From NCBI GenBank assembly GCA_016584495.1, contig WAID01000002.1, positions 1,674,001 to 1,738,000 of the forward strand: a DNA stretch of 64,000 nt, written 5' to 3'. Of the stretch, positions 1-11,918 are shown piece by piece (position 1 is the first letter of the stretch; each line of letters starts with the position of its first letter). The DNA is from Celoporthe dispersa. Lineage: Eukaryota; Ascomycota; Sordariomycetes; Diaporthales; Cryphonectriaceae. Both the position numbers and the translations under genes were made by a program. The notes under the pieces were generated by a model. The model was not told the origin of the DNA and did no database searches. It saw only the letters and a program-made list of their open reading frames with translations.

Positions 1-962
1 TTTTCTTTTCTTTTTTTTCTCTCTTGACAAGGGAGGGGGAAAACCAGACCAACGTCTCACTGCTTGCTGCCCTGGGGGGCCGAGAGCCTAGCCCGTTTGG
101 CAGCGAGCCGATACGCTCGAAGGAGGGCCCATATGTACCTTGTGTATGGGGTGCTGTCAAGTACAACTCAGTCTGTCATTGGTGGAATTTTATCCCTGGC
201 AGTTTCTCCGCAAAAACGCCGCCTCCAGGCCGCGCCCAGCCCCGTGGGAAGAGGCGACCGGGGAAACATGACCTCTCTCTTTCTTATTGGGCCTGTTCCG
301 GGGTAAGCATGGCAATCTAATGAGATCTCGCCTGTTCCTCTCCACGGGGTAGGCGAGTGATTTCAGAAACAAGAGCGGGGGAGAGGAGAACCGGGGAAAA
401 GAGAATCTGGGGTTTGTCGTATTTCCAGGACAGATATTGTAAACGGGCTCCCACCCCAATCTGGCATGGCTGGCATGTCACATCCTGGCACACCTCGTGC
501 GAGGCCACCATCGTGAATGGCCCGGCGCCGCCCCAGAAAATTGGGGACCATGTCGGCCTAGGTTTACCTTCAGGAGGTGAGCGAGCGAGCCATGCATGCG
601 TGCGTGCGCCGACAGGGATGCCGAGATAGCTGACAGCTCCTCGACAAGAAAGCTATGTCTTATCCGTCCGCCTGACCGCGTCCGAGGAGAAGAGGAGGAT
701 GAGGAGTACTCATTCCCTCCGGGTTGAGTTCCTCTTAGATAAAAGGCTTGGCCAGCCTTCACACACCGGTCTCTTCTTTGCCCTTTCCCCTTTTTCTTCT
801 TCCTCTTCTTCTTCGTCACTACTGCTCTTGTTGGGCCCAGCGGAATTCGTTCTCCTATTCTTGTGTCGTTTCTCACCCCTTGGGTTATACCTGGAACCTT
901 GTGTGTCCTTTTTCTCCCCCAACACGCAGGTCGGCTCAGCTCCCCCTGCAGCCACCGTCAAG
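1..962 (+). promoter_or_regulatory. 5' region of the sugar transporter gene
   Basis: No gene is seen here. The stretch ends with elements typical of a fungal promoter: a TATA-like gataaaagg at about 738–746 and a pyrimidine-rich CT tract at about 777–820, just ahead of the ATG at 963. The assignment is positional; the transcription start cannot be read from sequence. Confidence 0.4.
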
Positions 963-2861
963 ATGGTGTCCTCAAAGCGGGCGTACAACTGGTAAGTCTT
1001 TGCGTGATGGAGATACCAGGTCCCAGCCTCCTTTTGGTCGCCGTTGGTGTTAACCTTCCAACCTGTCTTTTAGGTACATCTCCATCGTTGCGGCGATGTG
1101 TATGGTGCTCTACGGATACGATGCGTCGACGTATAACTCGGTCCAGGGCTCGGACAACTGGCTGGCATGGTTCGGGTTGACAAGCGTATGTCGTCCCTCT
1201 GCGGCCTTTTTTTTTTTTTTTTTTTTTTTTTTTGGAGAGCAGTGAAGATAAACTGGCATACAACCTTTGCTGACACTCGGCTCTTCCATTTGCAGGACAG
1301 CGTATATCTCCTCGGTCTCATCAACACCATCTACTCCATCGGTGCCATCGTATCTGGCTGGTTCGTCGGCGGCCCCGTCGTAAGTTCCCTTGCCCCCTCC
1401 CCCCCTCGTTGCGCACAATGTATAGTGGTATTATCAGCAGTGCAGCAGCTAACCACCTGGCCACAACGATAGGCTGATTTTTGCTGGACGTCGCGCGGGC
1501 ATGGGCCTCGGCTGTTGCTTTACCATCTTTGCGACCATGATGCAGACCTTTGCACCCAAGGGTAACCTCGCCTGCTTCATGGCCGGCCGCTTCTTTGTCG
1601 GTTTCGGACAGGGCATGGCTCTGAGTAAGCAGAAAAACAACCACAGCACCCATGGCTCTTCTGAACCCACGCAACTGCTGACCAGGTTTCCGTGCGTGCT
1701 GCAGCTGCCGGCCCGGTCTACATTGGCGAGATGGCGCCGCCCGAGATCCGCGGCTTCATCATGGCCTTCTGGCAGACCTTCTACTCTGTCGGCGCCTTCA
1801 TTGCCTACTGGATCAACTACGCCTGCAGCCTGCACAAGAAGAACCTCGGGGAGTGGGACTGGAAGATGGTGGTCATCTTCCAGATCCTTGTCCCTCTCGT
1901 CATCATCGCCCTGCTGCCCTTCATGCCCGAGACGCCTCGCTGGTACATCCAGAAGAAGGGCAACCTCGACGGCGCGCGCAAGTCCCTCCAGCGCATCCGC
2001 GAGACGGAAGCCGAGGTCGAGGAGGAGCTAACCGTCATCCGCGAGGCCCTCGAGTACGAGAAGGAGGCCATCAGCTCCAGCTACTCCGCGCTATTCAAGG
2101 ACCCGTCCGTCCGCAAGCGGCTCTACCTGGCCTTCGTCCTCAACATCGGCCAGCAGCTCACCGGCCAGGGCTCGCTCAACTCGTTCTCGACCGCCATCTA
2201 CAAGAAGGTCTGGACCTCGACCACGACCATCAACCTGATCAACGCCCTGAACGCCACCTTTGGCATCCTCTTCACCCTGAACGCCACCTGGACCGTCGAC
2301 CGCTTCGGGCGCCGCTGGATGTTCATCGTGGGCGCCCTGGGCATGGCCACCTGCATGCTGGTCGTCGCCGCCGTCGGCCTCGGCACCCCCGGCACCACCT
2401 CCAAGTCCGAGCCCGTGGGCATCTCCATCGTCTTCCTCCTGTTCCTGTTCATCTTCTTCTACAAGCCCACCTGGGGCGCCACCACCTGGATCTGGACCTC
2501 GGAGGTCTTCAGCATGAACGTGCGCGCCCAGGCCGTGGGCATGTGCTCCCAGACCCAGAACGTCGCGCAGGCTATCTTCAACCAGTTCTTCCCGCTGTTC
2601 CTCGCCAACACGGGCTTCAAGTGCTTCTTCTTCTTCATGGCCGTCAACATCCTCCTCGCCGTCTTTGTCTACTTCCTCATCCCGGAGACAAAGCAGGTGC
2701 CGCTCGAGGAGATCGATGTGCTCTTTGGGGGTGCCAACCACGTCGACAAGGGCGCGCAGATGCTGGGCATCCCGGAGGCCCAGAGCGGTGCCCACCACGT
2801 CGCCGAGAAGGATGGCCGCGCCACCGTCAGGGAGGAGGAGAACATTACTCCTGCGGCGTAG
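963..2861 (+). CDS. MFS sugar (hexose-type) transporter, one apparent frameshift
   Basis: Predicted 12-TM sugar/H+ symporter of the plasma membrane, about 510 aa. Five exons fit: 963–991, 1074–1185, 1296–1379, 1473–1624 and 1705–2861, with GT–AG introns; intron 2 carries a 27-T run. Family marks seen are YGYD in TM1, the GRR loop motif after TM2, PVYIGEMAPPEIRG after TM4, PETPRW at the end of TM6, DRFGRR after TM8 and the terminal PETK. The last acceptor was placed at 1704 because it joins as MALTAGPVYIGE, as the family expects. At 1478–1482 the sequence has five T, whereas the conserved ADFAGRR reading needs four, so exon 4 is out of frame with exon 3 as written. No alternative donor or acceptor keeps both frames without losing the conserved Asp or meeting a stop. 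The substrate cannot be told from sequence. Confidence 0.85.
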
Positions 2862-3571
2862 GAAAGAAAACTGTGCATAAAGAAAACCCCCTGTGTAATA
2901 TCTGTTCAGGCCTCGGCTTGCTTGTTCCGGACGCTTTTTCTTCTGCTCGCTACTGTCTTCTCTCTCACCCCTGAGCTCGGGGGGAACGTGACGACTGGAG
3001 TATCTGGTCCACGCGAGAAAGACTTTGCTGGGAAGGGACTTGACGAGGTCGATGCATGGCCGAGGCCGAGTTTGTTCTAGGGACTCCTACTACTACCACC
3101 TTTTATTCCGCCACCTTTTTGATATCCAATTTCATCCACTTTCAATAATGATTACGAGACTATCTTTTGAACGTTGCGTCTCAGATTCTTTGTGACCTTT
3201 GCTGCGTGACCAGCCAGGCTATATTGGTCCGGCTGCCTATAGCTTCGTGTACCAGCCTTTTTCTACTTTTTTTTTTGGGTCCACAAAAAGCAATACCTTG
3301 TCCTTCTCACCATTGCTGTCGGGGTAGAGCTTGTGAGATGAGCATGGCCTCATAAGGGTCCGCTTGGATTCAGATATGGCCTGGAACACACCCAGTCTTT
3401 TGAGTAGACTTTTGTCATCTTTCAAAGACAGACTAGAATTTAAAAAGTAAGTATATGATTTGAACCTTATCACAAACCCTCGCCTCCTTCTTTGCTCCAG
3501 CACCGCCTCTACCTCCGCTACACATGGACCAAAGACAGCACGCATTATCAGGACAGGTGCTCCACCCCTGC
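2862..3571. other. Convergent 3' intergenic region
   Basis: Lies between the ends of the sugar transporter (+) and the CBM18 gene (-). It should hold both 3' UTRs and polyadenylation signals; no gene or repeat is seen. Confidence 0.4.
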
Positions 3572-4479
3572 TCAGCTGGAACTACATATGCCAAAACTTG
3601 GCTGGCACCCAGCGATGGCCGAGCAGTACAAGCTCGAGCTGCCACAATAGCCATACTGCGAGCAGCACTGTCCGCCTGACCAGCCCAGACAAGATTTCCC
3701 GCTCCCGCAGGTGCCGTCGGTGGTCGCAGTCTGCCCCGGCGGCAGCGAAGAGGTCGGGCTCGTGCTGGTGCTTGTTGAGGTTGTCGTCGCTGTTGTTGTT
3801 GTTGTTAACGTCGTCGTCGTCGATGTGGTGTTGGAAGACCCGCAGATGCCAAAGGCTGGGTTGCACCCCGTCCCGCACCACGCAGCCCCGTCACCGCAGT
3901 ACCAGTATTCGGAGCAGCACTGCCCGCCGCCAAACCCGGAACAGGTGGTCGAGTTGCCGCACATGCCGTTGGTCGAGACGGTCAGTGTGCCAGAGGGAGA
4001 CGGCGACGTGGTGGTGCTGGTGCTGGTGCTGGAAGAGGAGGAGGAGGAGGAGGAGGAGGATGTCGAGCTCGTGGTGGAGGTGGTGGACGAGCCCTCGCAG
4101 GCTCCGTAGGCGGGCTGGCAGCCGTCTGCGGGGGAGCAGTAGATGTCGCCCGTGCCGCAGTAGCCAAACTGCGAGCAGCACTGGTTGTTGGTGCAGCTGG
4201 CGCCGTTGGCCGAGGAGCCGCAGTCTGGGGAGGACTGCCGCTTTCCGAGGAGATGGTCTTGGGGCTCGGGGGTGGAGAGCCTCTGCGCTGTTGGCCGGGC
4301 GCCATGGGTGCATCCTGAAGTCGAAACAAGGCCTCTAGCTGTTTTGGAGAGGGGGAGGGCATGTCGGTCTGGATGGGCAGATGTGCCTGTCCGCCGCTGA
4401 AGAACTCTGTGGAACAACAGGCAGTTCCCAGAAACCACACAACTACAGGAACTAGTAAAGGAGTCGGCCACCACCGCAT
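3572..4479 (-). CDS. Secreted chitin-binding protein with three CBM18 (hevein-like) domains
   Basis: Predicted extracellular protein of about 302 aa. It starts MRWWPTPLLVPVVVWFLGTA, a good signal peptide, followed by a Pro/Gln-rich propeptide ending in a Kex2-type GKR/Q site. Three cysteine-rich CBM18 modules lie at about residues 85–128, 174–213 and 258–299, each with the QCCSxxxYCG core. Ser/Thr-rich linkers, probably O-glycosylated, separate them. No catalytic domain is present, so the protein probably binds chitin, either in its own wall or as a shield or decoy. The signal peptide and the CBM18 modules are in different frames. The simplest repair is one missing C in the run at 4268–4272 (plus strand GGGGG); no good intron bridges the two frames. 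The linkers contain trinucleotide repeats at about 4015–4075. Confidence 0.75.
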
Positions 4480-5662
4480 TGTGCTGTAAGTAGTAACTTG
4501 AGCGTATCGAAAATCAGATAATTATGAAATCTACGCTGACTGTATGAAGACAACAAACAACACCGTCTGATGGCACAAGAGGAGCGCTGGGGGACGAGAA
4601 CAGCTCCGACTTATATCACCTTGCCGTCCTGTCCAGATCATTCGGATGAATTGGACCGCGTTGTCATATCCTGCGTTTCTCTTCCCAAAACAGCAAGTCA
4701 CCCATGGGAACGGATAGTAGGTCTTAGGTAAGAACTTTGGCCCTGGGACGACCAAAGACCGTGTCTGCGTGTGTGGGCCGTAGTTTAGGGGCAAACACCC
4801 AAGTGGCTGGATATGGAAGAGTGACCTGTGTTTGTTTGGTACCGAGCGGTTTGTTGCATCCGTTGATCCGAGCTGATCCGATTGAAGGTTAGGGACATGG
4901 CAATTAGATGCCTGCGGATATTATGTCACCTCCCAATAGCAGGAGTCATGCTGAGCCCAAGAGTGATGCTGGGCCTGAGGGTCGACTTCTCTGGGTCTCC
5001 ATATTAGGCAAAAGCTGTGTGACACGAACAATATTATATTAAATCACATAGCATCTATGGTACGGCCTCGAAGCTGAAGTCCACAAGCAGACGCAAGTCA
5101 GGTAAAGGTGGGGGGAACACTCTGTGATGCCACTTCAGCAGGTTCATCATTAGCAATATTCAAGACCGCAACAAGTCCCAGAAAGAAAGAAAAGAAAAAA
5201 GAAAAGTAGTGACAAGCAGGCATGTCATCATGCACGGTCAAAGATCGAGAGAGGAAACAGTCTCAGCAAGCGAGCGACTTGGTGATGAAGCAAGGCAACA
5301 CGAGGACACTTGATGAGCTGAAATGTCAAGTTGTGGTCCAAACTACCTTCCTTTCTGGCTGGAAAATGACCGCCCACAAAACTCGTGCAGTGCTGAGTGT
5401 TTAATTTAACTTTCTTGGCAGCCCACCAGGCTGATTCAACTGCCAGTGGTGTCTGTGGCTCAAAAGGGAATGGCGCTGGGGTCCTTGGCGTCCCGCTGCT
5501 CCTGCCGCAGAAGCGTCACCAGAGATACTCCTTCTCTCCTTGGCTCTTCTGCCCTGCACACCAAACATCACCAACAAATAGAACAAAAAATAAATCAAAA
5601 AAAACTAGTACTGACTTGGAACATGGTGTGATCTAGAGATCCCAATCATCACACTCGAAAAG
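4480..5662. promoter_or_regulatory. Divergent promoter region
   Basis: Separates the divergently transcribed CBM18 (-) and LtrA-like (+) genes. A GA-rich tract (about 5180–5208) is present. No coding sequence is supported. Confidence 0.35.
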
Positions 5663-7884
5663 ATGTCTGCCACACCGACCCACACAAGAAGCGGCACGAC
5701 CACGCCCGGCGGCACAAGGGCAGCAGGCGCCTACGCCCGCCGCAGGCCCACCGAGTTCCTCCTCCCCGACGGGCGCAGGATGCTGGTGGCGCTGCCCGAG
5801 GAGGCAGAGAGCCTGCGCCGGAAGCACGCCTCGGGCGCCACGCAGGTGGAGGTCGTGGTGCACGGGTCGGCTGAGCACCAGCGGCTACTGCGCGAGTCGC
5901 AGCGGCACCACGAGGCGCGGCGGGAGGCGATGCGGGAGAGACATGGGGCGGAGGCGCTGGAGGAGTGGGAGAGCGTGGGCCGGCAGCTGGACGGGGTCAC
6001 GGCGCAGCTGGAGGGGCTGGCGGACCACTCGGCCGCGCTGAGGGAGAACTTTAGTAGGTTTGGGTATGACGCGCGGCTGCGGACGTACGGAGGCGAAGAA
6101 GAGGAGGAGGCCGAGGAGGAGGGCACAGGGGCCGGGAGCCCTGGCACGAGCTTGTGGGAAGGGGCGCGCGGCAGCAGGGCCCGGACGGACTGGGACGACC
6201 GCAGCGGCCAGGCTGTGAGGCTGTTCAAGACGCCCGTGGTGAAGCAGTACTTCCACAGGGGGCTGCTGTGGAGGTCCTCCCGCGACAGCGAGGTCATGCC
6301 GTTCGAGCTGTTCTTCGACCTCCTGTTCGTGGGCATCATCGCTGCCAATGGCGACCACGCGTCAGAGGAGCCCACGGCCCGCGAGCTGCTGCGGTTTGTC
6401 ATCACGTTCTGCATGAGCTGGAAGATCTGGGCCGACGTCACGCAGCTGATCGAGTGGTTCGACACGGGCGACGTGCTGAACCAGCTCGGGCTGCTGTTCC
6501 TCTTTGCCTGCCTCCTCGGGTAAGGCGTCCTGTTCATCGGAGAAGGAGAAGGAGAAACAAAAAAGGCTAACCAGCTTCTCTCTCTCTCTCTATCCGCGGC
6601 CCCGCTTCAGGTTAACGACCAACATAGTCTCCGCCTTTGGCGAGGAGAACGACACGTACGTCCAGCTCGCAGGGTACTACATCACGGCTCGTCTGTTCAT
6701 ATCGCTCTGGGCGGCGTCGACAGCATATCTGGTGCCCATGATTAGGGGCATGATGTCCTCGCAGGTCCTGCACTTTCTCCTCGGCGTGGCCCTCTGGATC
6801 GGCAGCACGCAGGTCGCGTACCCCAGCAGCCTGGGCCTGGTCATCACGGCGCTCGTCGTCGACATCTGCGGCAGCGCCACCTACGTCAGCCTCTTCCTGT
6901 ACGCAAAATCGCACCAGTCGCGGCTGGCCCGCCGCCTCGAGCGGTTCTTCGACTTCTACCCGGCCGTCAACATCGAGCACAAGGTCGAGAGGACCAACGC
7001 GTTCGTCTGCCTGGTGATCGGATACGGCGTCGTCGGTGTGCTCTACCAGAACCGAGGGTATGGGCTGAACGCGTTCCTGGGCAAGGCGGTCCTGGGCCTG
7101 GCACAGGGTTACATCTTCAACTGGCTGTACTTTGACATCGACAGCGGCCAGCTGCACACCCACGCCATCCGCCGCCACGCGCACACAGGTGAGTCCTGCC
7201 TACAGATGCCTGCCCGCGGTGGTGACGAGGAGGGACAGAACGCGCGGACCGGCCTGCTGACGACGGGAGAGCATGCTGGACGATCCTGCAGCCTTCCTCT
7301 GGCAGTACACCCATCTCATCTTCATCATGTCGTACATCATCTCGAGCGCCGCCCTCTCCAGGCTCGTCGTGGCACACGACTGCCCCGACGCCAGCGAGGC
7401 AACCCTGACGGAGCTGTACGCCGACAAGTCCGAGGCCGACATCCCGGCCGGCCTGCGCCTCTTCTACTGCGTCGGCCTCGGCGTCGCCCTCGCGTGCATG
7501 CTCATCATCAACCTCACCCACGTACACAAAGTCCCCGCGCTGGCGTGTCGCATCCCGGGCTGGCTGCGGTGCACCAACAGGGGCGCCGTGTGCGTGGTGC
7601 TCTGCTGCCTGCCCGCCGCGGGCGACCGGCTGAACAGCCTGCAGCTGGTGGGGCTCGCGACGGCCCTGTCGGCGTGGGTGCTCGGGGTGGAGCTGCTTGG
7701 GCGGTCGTGCCGGGACACGAGCCTGTTTGGGGACGGGGAGCGGGGTCGGTGTAGCTATACGGCGCGGTGCAGCAGGCGGGCGCTGGACGATGCCGCCCGG
7801 AGGATGGATGAGGGCGAGCTTGAGGTTGAGGTCCGAGAGGTCGGGAGGAACGAGAAGACTGCCGTGCCTGGGGGGATCGACTGA
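5663..7884 (+). CDS. LtrA-family (low temperature requirement A) multi-pass membrane protein
   Basis: About 675 aa from three exons: 5663–6519, 6611–7188 and 7292–7884. The first ~205 residues are soluble: a region holding RRPTEFLLPDGRRM and a helical, Arg/Glu-rich stretch, then an acidic Glu run. The LtrA-like membrane domain begins near VMPFELFFDLLFVGII, the family signature, and continues with about eight or more hydrophobic helices. The last intron acceptor was set at 7291, because only this one restores the frame (…HTAFLWQYTHLIFIM); nearer AG sites do not. The bacterial LtrA name comes from a Listeria cold-growth locus, and the biochemical role of fungal members is unknown. The gene is complete with no frame break. 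It is followed in the same direction by an MFS gene, without evidence of a functional link. Confidence 0.82.
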
Positions 7885-8647
7885 GCTCATGCTGCACGCT
7901 GTATGCTGCACTCCGTACGTATCTCTCGAGAGGCGGTAAGTAATTGATGAATTACAGGTCTTGATGAATTGATCCCAAATGTTTCAGCATACATCTCATC
8001 TTTATATTGGTCTAGTCATGTAGGAACAGAAGCCAACCAGCCTCTCAGCACGGTACTATGCGACATCATCACGGAAATTAAATAAAGTGCCTTGAGAGAG
8101 ATAACTTGACTGCCACATTTTTGCCGGGTTAGAAGAGGGGGTAAAAACCACTTTTTCCACCCAAGAAAAAAAAAAAAAAAAGGCGTGACTCGTTGTGAAT
8201 AGCATGTAACTTGAATATTTTCACCTCCAAGAAAAAAGAGAAAGAGGAAGAAGTTCTTATATGATCAGCAGAGAAGACACGATGTATTCTTGCAAGGCGC
8301 AGTGGTCAACTCCCTGCAAGATCAAAGCCCGAAAGGTGGAGGCAATGAAGAAGATAAAAAGAGGCAAAGGCCGTTGAAAGATAGATTCACGCTCGGATCT
8401 CTCCGATATCCGCCAACTAAAAAAACACCCCCCCAGGCGTACTTAAAACTTTCACATCCGGGATTAATTCCGTAAAGGCAGGGAGGGACGCCCTCGGGTG
8501 TGCCTTTTGAAATAACTCGGCCTAGCATCCTGAATTCTCCCTCTCTTCCCCCCCCCTTCTTCTCCTCCCGCCCTTGTTTCCAACGCCAGCGTGAGGCAGG
8601 CACTTTTCCTGGCTTGCTTGCCTGCTTGCCTGTCGGGCAATCTGACA
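7885..8647 (+). promoter_or_regulatory. Intergenic region upstream of the MFS exporter
   Basis: Holds an A17 run (about 8165–8181), GA tracts and a pyrimidine-rich stretch (about 8534–8577) just upstream of the next ATG, in the usual position of a fungal CT-rich promoter element. No gene is seen. Confidence 0.35.
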
Positions 8648-10557
8648 ATGTCGCGTGAGGAGGACGCTGGGCAAGGCGGTGGTGGTCTCGTTGCTGTGCT
8701 GGAGAGGAATGGGTCCCGATCCGGACGAGGAGAAAAGGAGCTGGTGCCGACCTCGGATGAATCTGGCAATGGGACGTCGACTGAAGACGATGACAGCAAT
8801 AACAACAACAACGACAACGACAACAATGCAGATGCGCTGAGCCAGAGGTCGCAGCCTGTGGTGCTGGCTATATCGAGGACAAAGGCCATTGCTCTGGTTG
8901 CCACAGTCACAGGTGCCAGTTTTCTCAATGCAAGTCCTGCCTCCTCTTCATCCCTTTCTTTCCTTTCTCTTTCCTTTCCTTTTCCCATCTTCCTCCTCCC
9001 CCTTCACAGTTCCCCAGGTGAGCTCCCAGCTGACCAGCACACCTTCAACAGACGCTCTCCATCCAGGCCGTCGTGATCATCCTCCCCACCATAGGAAGAG
9101 ATCTCTCCATTCCCGACTCTCGCCAGCAGTGGATCGTCTCCGCCTACTCCCTCGCCTTCGGCTGCTTCCTCCTCCTCTGGGGCCGCATCGCCGACGTCTA
9201 CGGCAAGCGCACCATCTTTGTCCTCGGCTCCGCCTGGGTCGCCATCACCACGACCGTCAACCCTGTCATCCCCGACGAGATCGCCTTCGACCTCTTCCGC
9301 GGCCTCCAGGGCCTCGGGGCTGCCGCCAACGTCCCCACGGCCATTGGCATCCTCGGCACGACGTTCCCGCCCGGCCGGGCCAAGAACTATGCCTTTTCCA
9401 CGTATGCCGCCGGTGCGCCCATGGGGTCCATCTTTGGGAACCTGCTGGGCGGCCTGATCGCCTCGTATGCGCACTGGACGTGGGTGTTCTGGGCGCTGGC
9501 CATGCTCGCCGTGGCCGTCACCGCCGCTGGCTACTTCATCATCCCGCCGCCGCCGCCTGCCACCACGCCCCACGCGCAGGGCGTCACGGCCAAGGCCACC
9601 GTCGACTGGATCGGCGCCCTCCTCATCACGGCAGGGCTGATGATCCTGTTGTTTGCGCTCACGGAGGGCAACGTGGTGGGCTGGTCGACCCCCTGGGTGC
9701 CCGTGCTGATCGTCGTGTCCCTCATCCTCGTCGCCGTCTTTGTCCTGTGGCAGGGTCACCTCGAGAGGGAGGGCGCCCGGACGCCCCTCATGAAGGTGTC
9801 CATCTTTCGGAACCGCCGCTTCAGCGCCGCCATGCTCATCATGGGCCTGTTCTTTGCCTGCTTCAACGGCTACCTCATCTTCGTCACGTACTACTTCCAG
9901 GACTACCAGGGCCTCAGCCCCATCCAGACCACCCTGCGCTTCATCCCGACGGGCGTCGTCGGCGTGCTCACGGCCGGCATCACAGGCAAGCTCATCGCCG
10001 TCCTCCCGACCCAGGCCCTCCTCCTCTTCGGCAACCTCTGCTGCTCCGTGTCGTGCCTGCTCTTCGCCGTGCCTATCCCCGCCGCCACCACGTCCTACTT
10101 CGCCTACGGCCTCCCCGCCATGGTCCTCGCTGTCCTCGGCGCTGACACCGCCTGGCCGTGCCTGACCCTCTTCACCTCGCACTCTCTCCCGCAGGCCGAC
10201 CAGGCCATGGGTGGCGCCCTCGTCAACGCCGTCGGCCAGTTTGGTCGTGCCATTGGCCTTGCCGTCGCGACCGCCGTGCAGACCGCCGTTGTCGCGCATG
10301 ACAGACACACTTCTGTTGCTCACTCGGGCTCCCTCGAGGCCTGGGACCGCCCTACCCTCAAGGGCCTGCAGGCCGCGCAGTACCTGAACTTTGCGTTTGG
10401 GGCCACGAGTTTCTGTGTCATTGCTGTGGCGTTCAGGGGCACAGGTATTATCGGGAGGGCCGGGGTGAGGGCCAGGGATGGCGGGCGGGATGTCGCTGGG
10501 CCTGGGAGGACAGGAGGAGAGGAAGGAATTATGGATGAGGAGGGGTCGGGGCCGTAG
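8648..10557 (+). CDS. MFS drug/H+ antiporter-type transporter (DHA2-like, 14 TM), GC–AG intron
   Basis: About 595 aa in two exons: 8648–8929 and 9052–10557. The cytosolic N-terminus (~75 aa) is Asn/Asp-rich. TM1 runs through GASFLN|TLSIQAVVIILPTIG and crosses the intron. Other signatures are WIVSAYSLAFG, GRIADVYGKR, and the motif-C-like GAPMGSIFGNLLGGLIASY in TM5, which marks antiporters. The layout is like fungal DHA2-type exporters of toxins or metabolites. The intron starts with GCAAGT rather than GT; splicing at 8929|8930 and 9051|9052 gives the exact conserved FLNTLSIQ reading, while a GT site upstream would delete part of TM1. The substrate is unknown, and no biosynthetic genes sit beside it. 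Confidence 0.85.
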
Positions 10558-11918
10558 ATAAAACGGTGGTCTAGGAGGAGAGCGTGCATGATCAGATAGA
10601 CTGAGGCAGCTGACCAGAAGCTAGTCAGAGATCATCCACAAGGCCATTGGACCTTGAGCTATTCCAGCATAAGCGCAAAACGGTGCCTACCTGATATGCC
10701 TCCCACTTTTCTATGGCTGTATGCTAGCCATCGTATCGGCTATGTCTGCTCATATAGTCAATACCCATGAGAACAGTACTGAGAATGGCCAGACGGTCGG
10801 GTCTCGACTAGAGGAAGAACCGCTTCCGGAATGCAGTCGTGGAGGGGTTGCGCAGCCATTCTCGCAAGTCCCTGCCGAGGGTCCCGCTCGTGCTGTGTCT
10901 TGGTTGATGATGTTGGCAGTGGTTACTTCACCATGTTCCATGCCGCAACAAGAGATTTATGCCCTCGAAGATACCAATGTTCGTACCTGGTATATATCCG
11001 TTGTGTGTCTGTTCCGCGGGTCTTGTCAGTACGATATCAGTGCCAGACGCCTAAAGATTTGTTACTGACAGCTGAAGGCTCAGAAAATCATGAGGACTCG
11101 GCCTCGCTGTAGAAGATAGGGTGCATGAAGGGGAATGTGAGGCCGCCGAGGTCTAACTCAGTCCCTAGGGATGCCGGCTTCCCTTTCTCTCTCCGTTGCT
11201 GCGGACTAGGAATGGAGGTGATGTGATGGCTCCTCTCGTGCCAAGGTGCTATGTGACGATCGCGCCTACATGCGCGGTCTGACCCGTCTCGAGGCAGATG
11301 AGCTCCTGTGGACAATGTAGGCCGGGCCCCACTGCCTGATGGAAGTATGGCCTGATCTTCCACAGGACTATGATGGCCAAGCAGCTATGTGAACATATAT
11401 GAGAGTAGAAAGGATGAGATGAAGAATAGAGGTAGCATGAAAACGGGGATGCGATCTTTTGCTCCAAGCAACGGACCATCTGACCCCAGCTTCATGTCGT
11501 ACCCGCCAGGCGGCAGTTGCGTAATAGTAGGAAACCTTTGATGAAAGAAGAGTGTTTGATTCGTAAGTTTCTCTCAGGCGGGTAATTTGGGCATACCAGT
11601 GCCCCCCCTTTCATAATAGCCCCTTTCCTCTTGAGGGGTGCAAATAGCCTCGGGCTGGACTGTTTATAAATGATATCACCAGCCCGGAAAGAATAACGAG
11701 AGAATAATCCCACAATAATACCGTCCTTGTATACACGCAAGGGTAATATGGCCTGGCCTGTTTTGCTCTCGGCCCCCTGCCCTTTTTTTTTTTCTTTTTT
11801 TCTTTTTTCCCTTTTCCTATTCCCTTGTCTTTTCTTCTCTTTTCTTTTTTCTTGGTCGTTCACTCCACCACCCACCCCCTCCGTACCGCGCCACCCTCCC
11901 CTCCGAACGGCTCTTGCT
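10558..11918. other. Convergent 3' intergenic region, no gene seen
   Basis: Lies between the MFS exporter (+) and the large coiled-coil gene (-). The last ~130 nt (11785–11870) are a T/C-rich tract. Short open frames around 10720–11110 lack any family signature or intron structure and are not called. Confidence 0.4.

Noticed and set aside
1356..1473. An alternative splice (donor gttcgt near 1361) that would avoid the sugar transporter frameshift
   Set aside because: It would remove the conserved FVGGPVAD segment before GRR and uses a poor donor.
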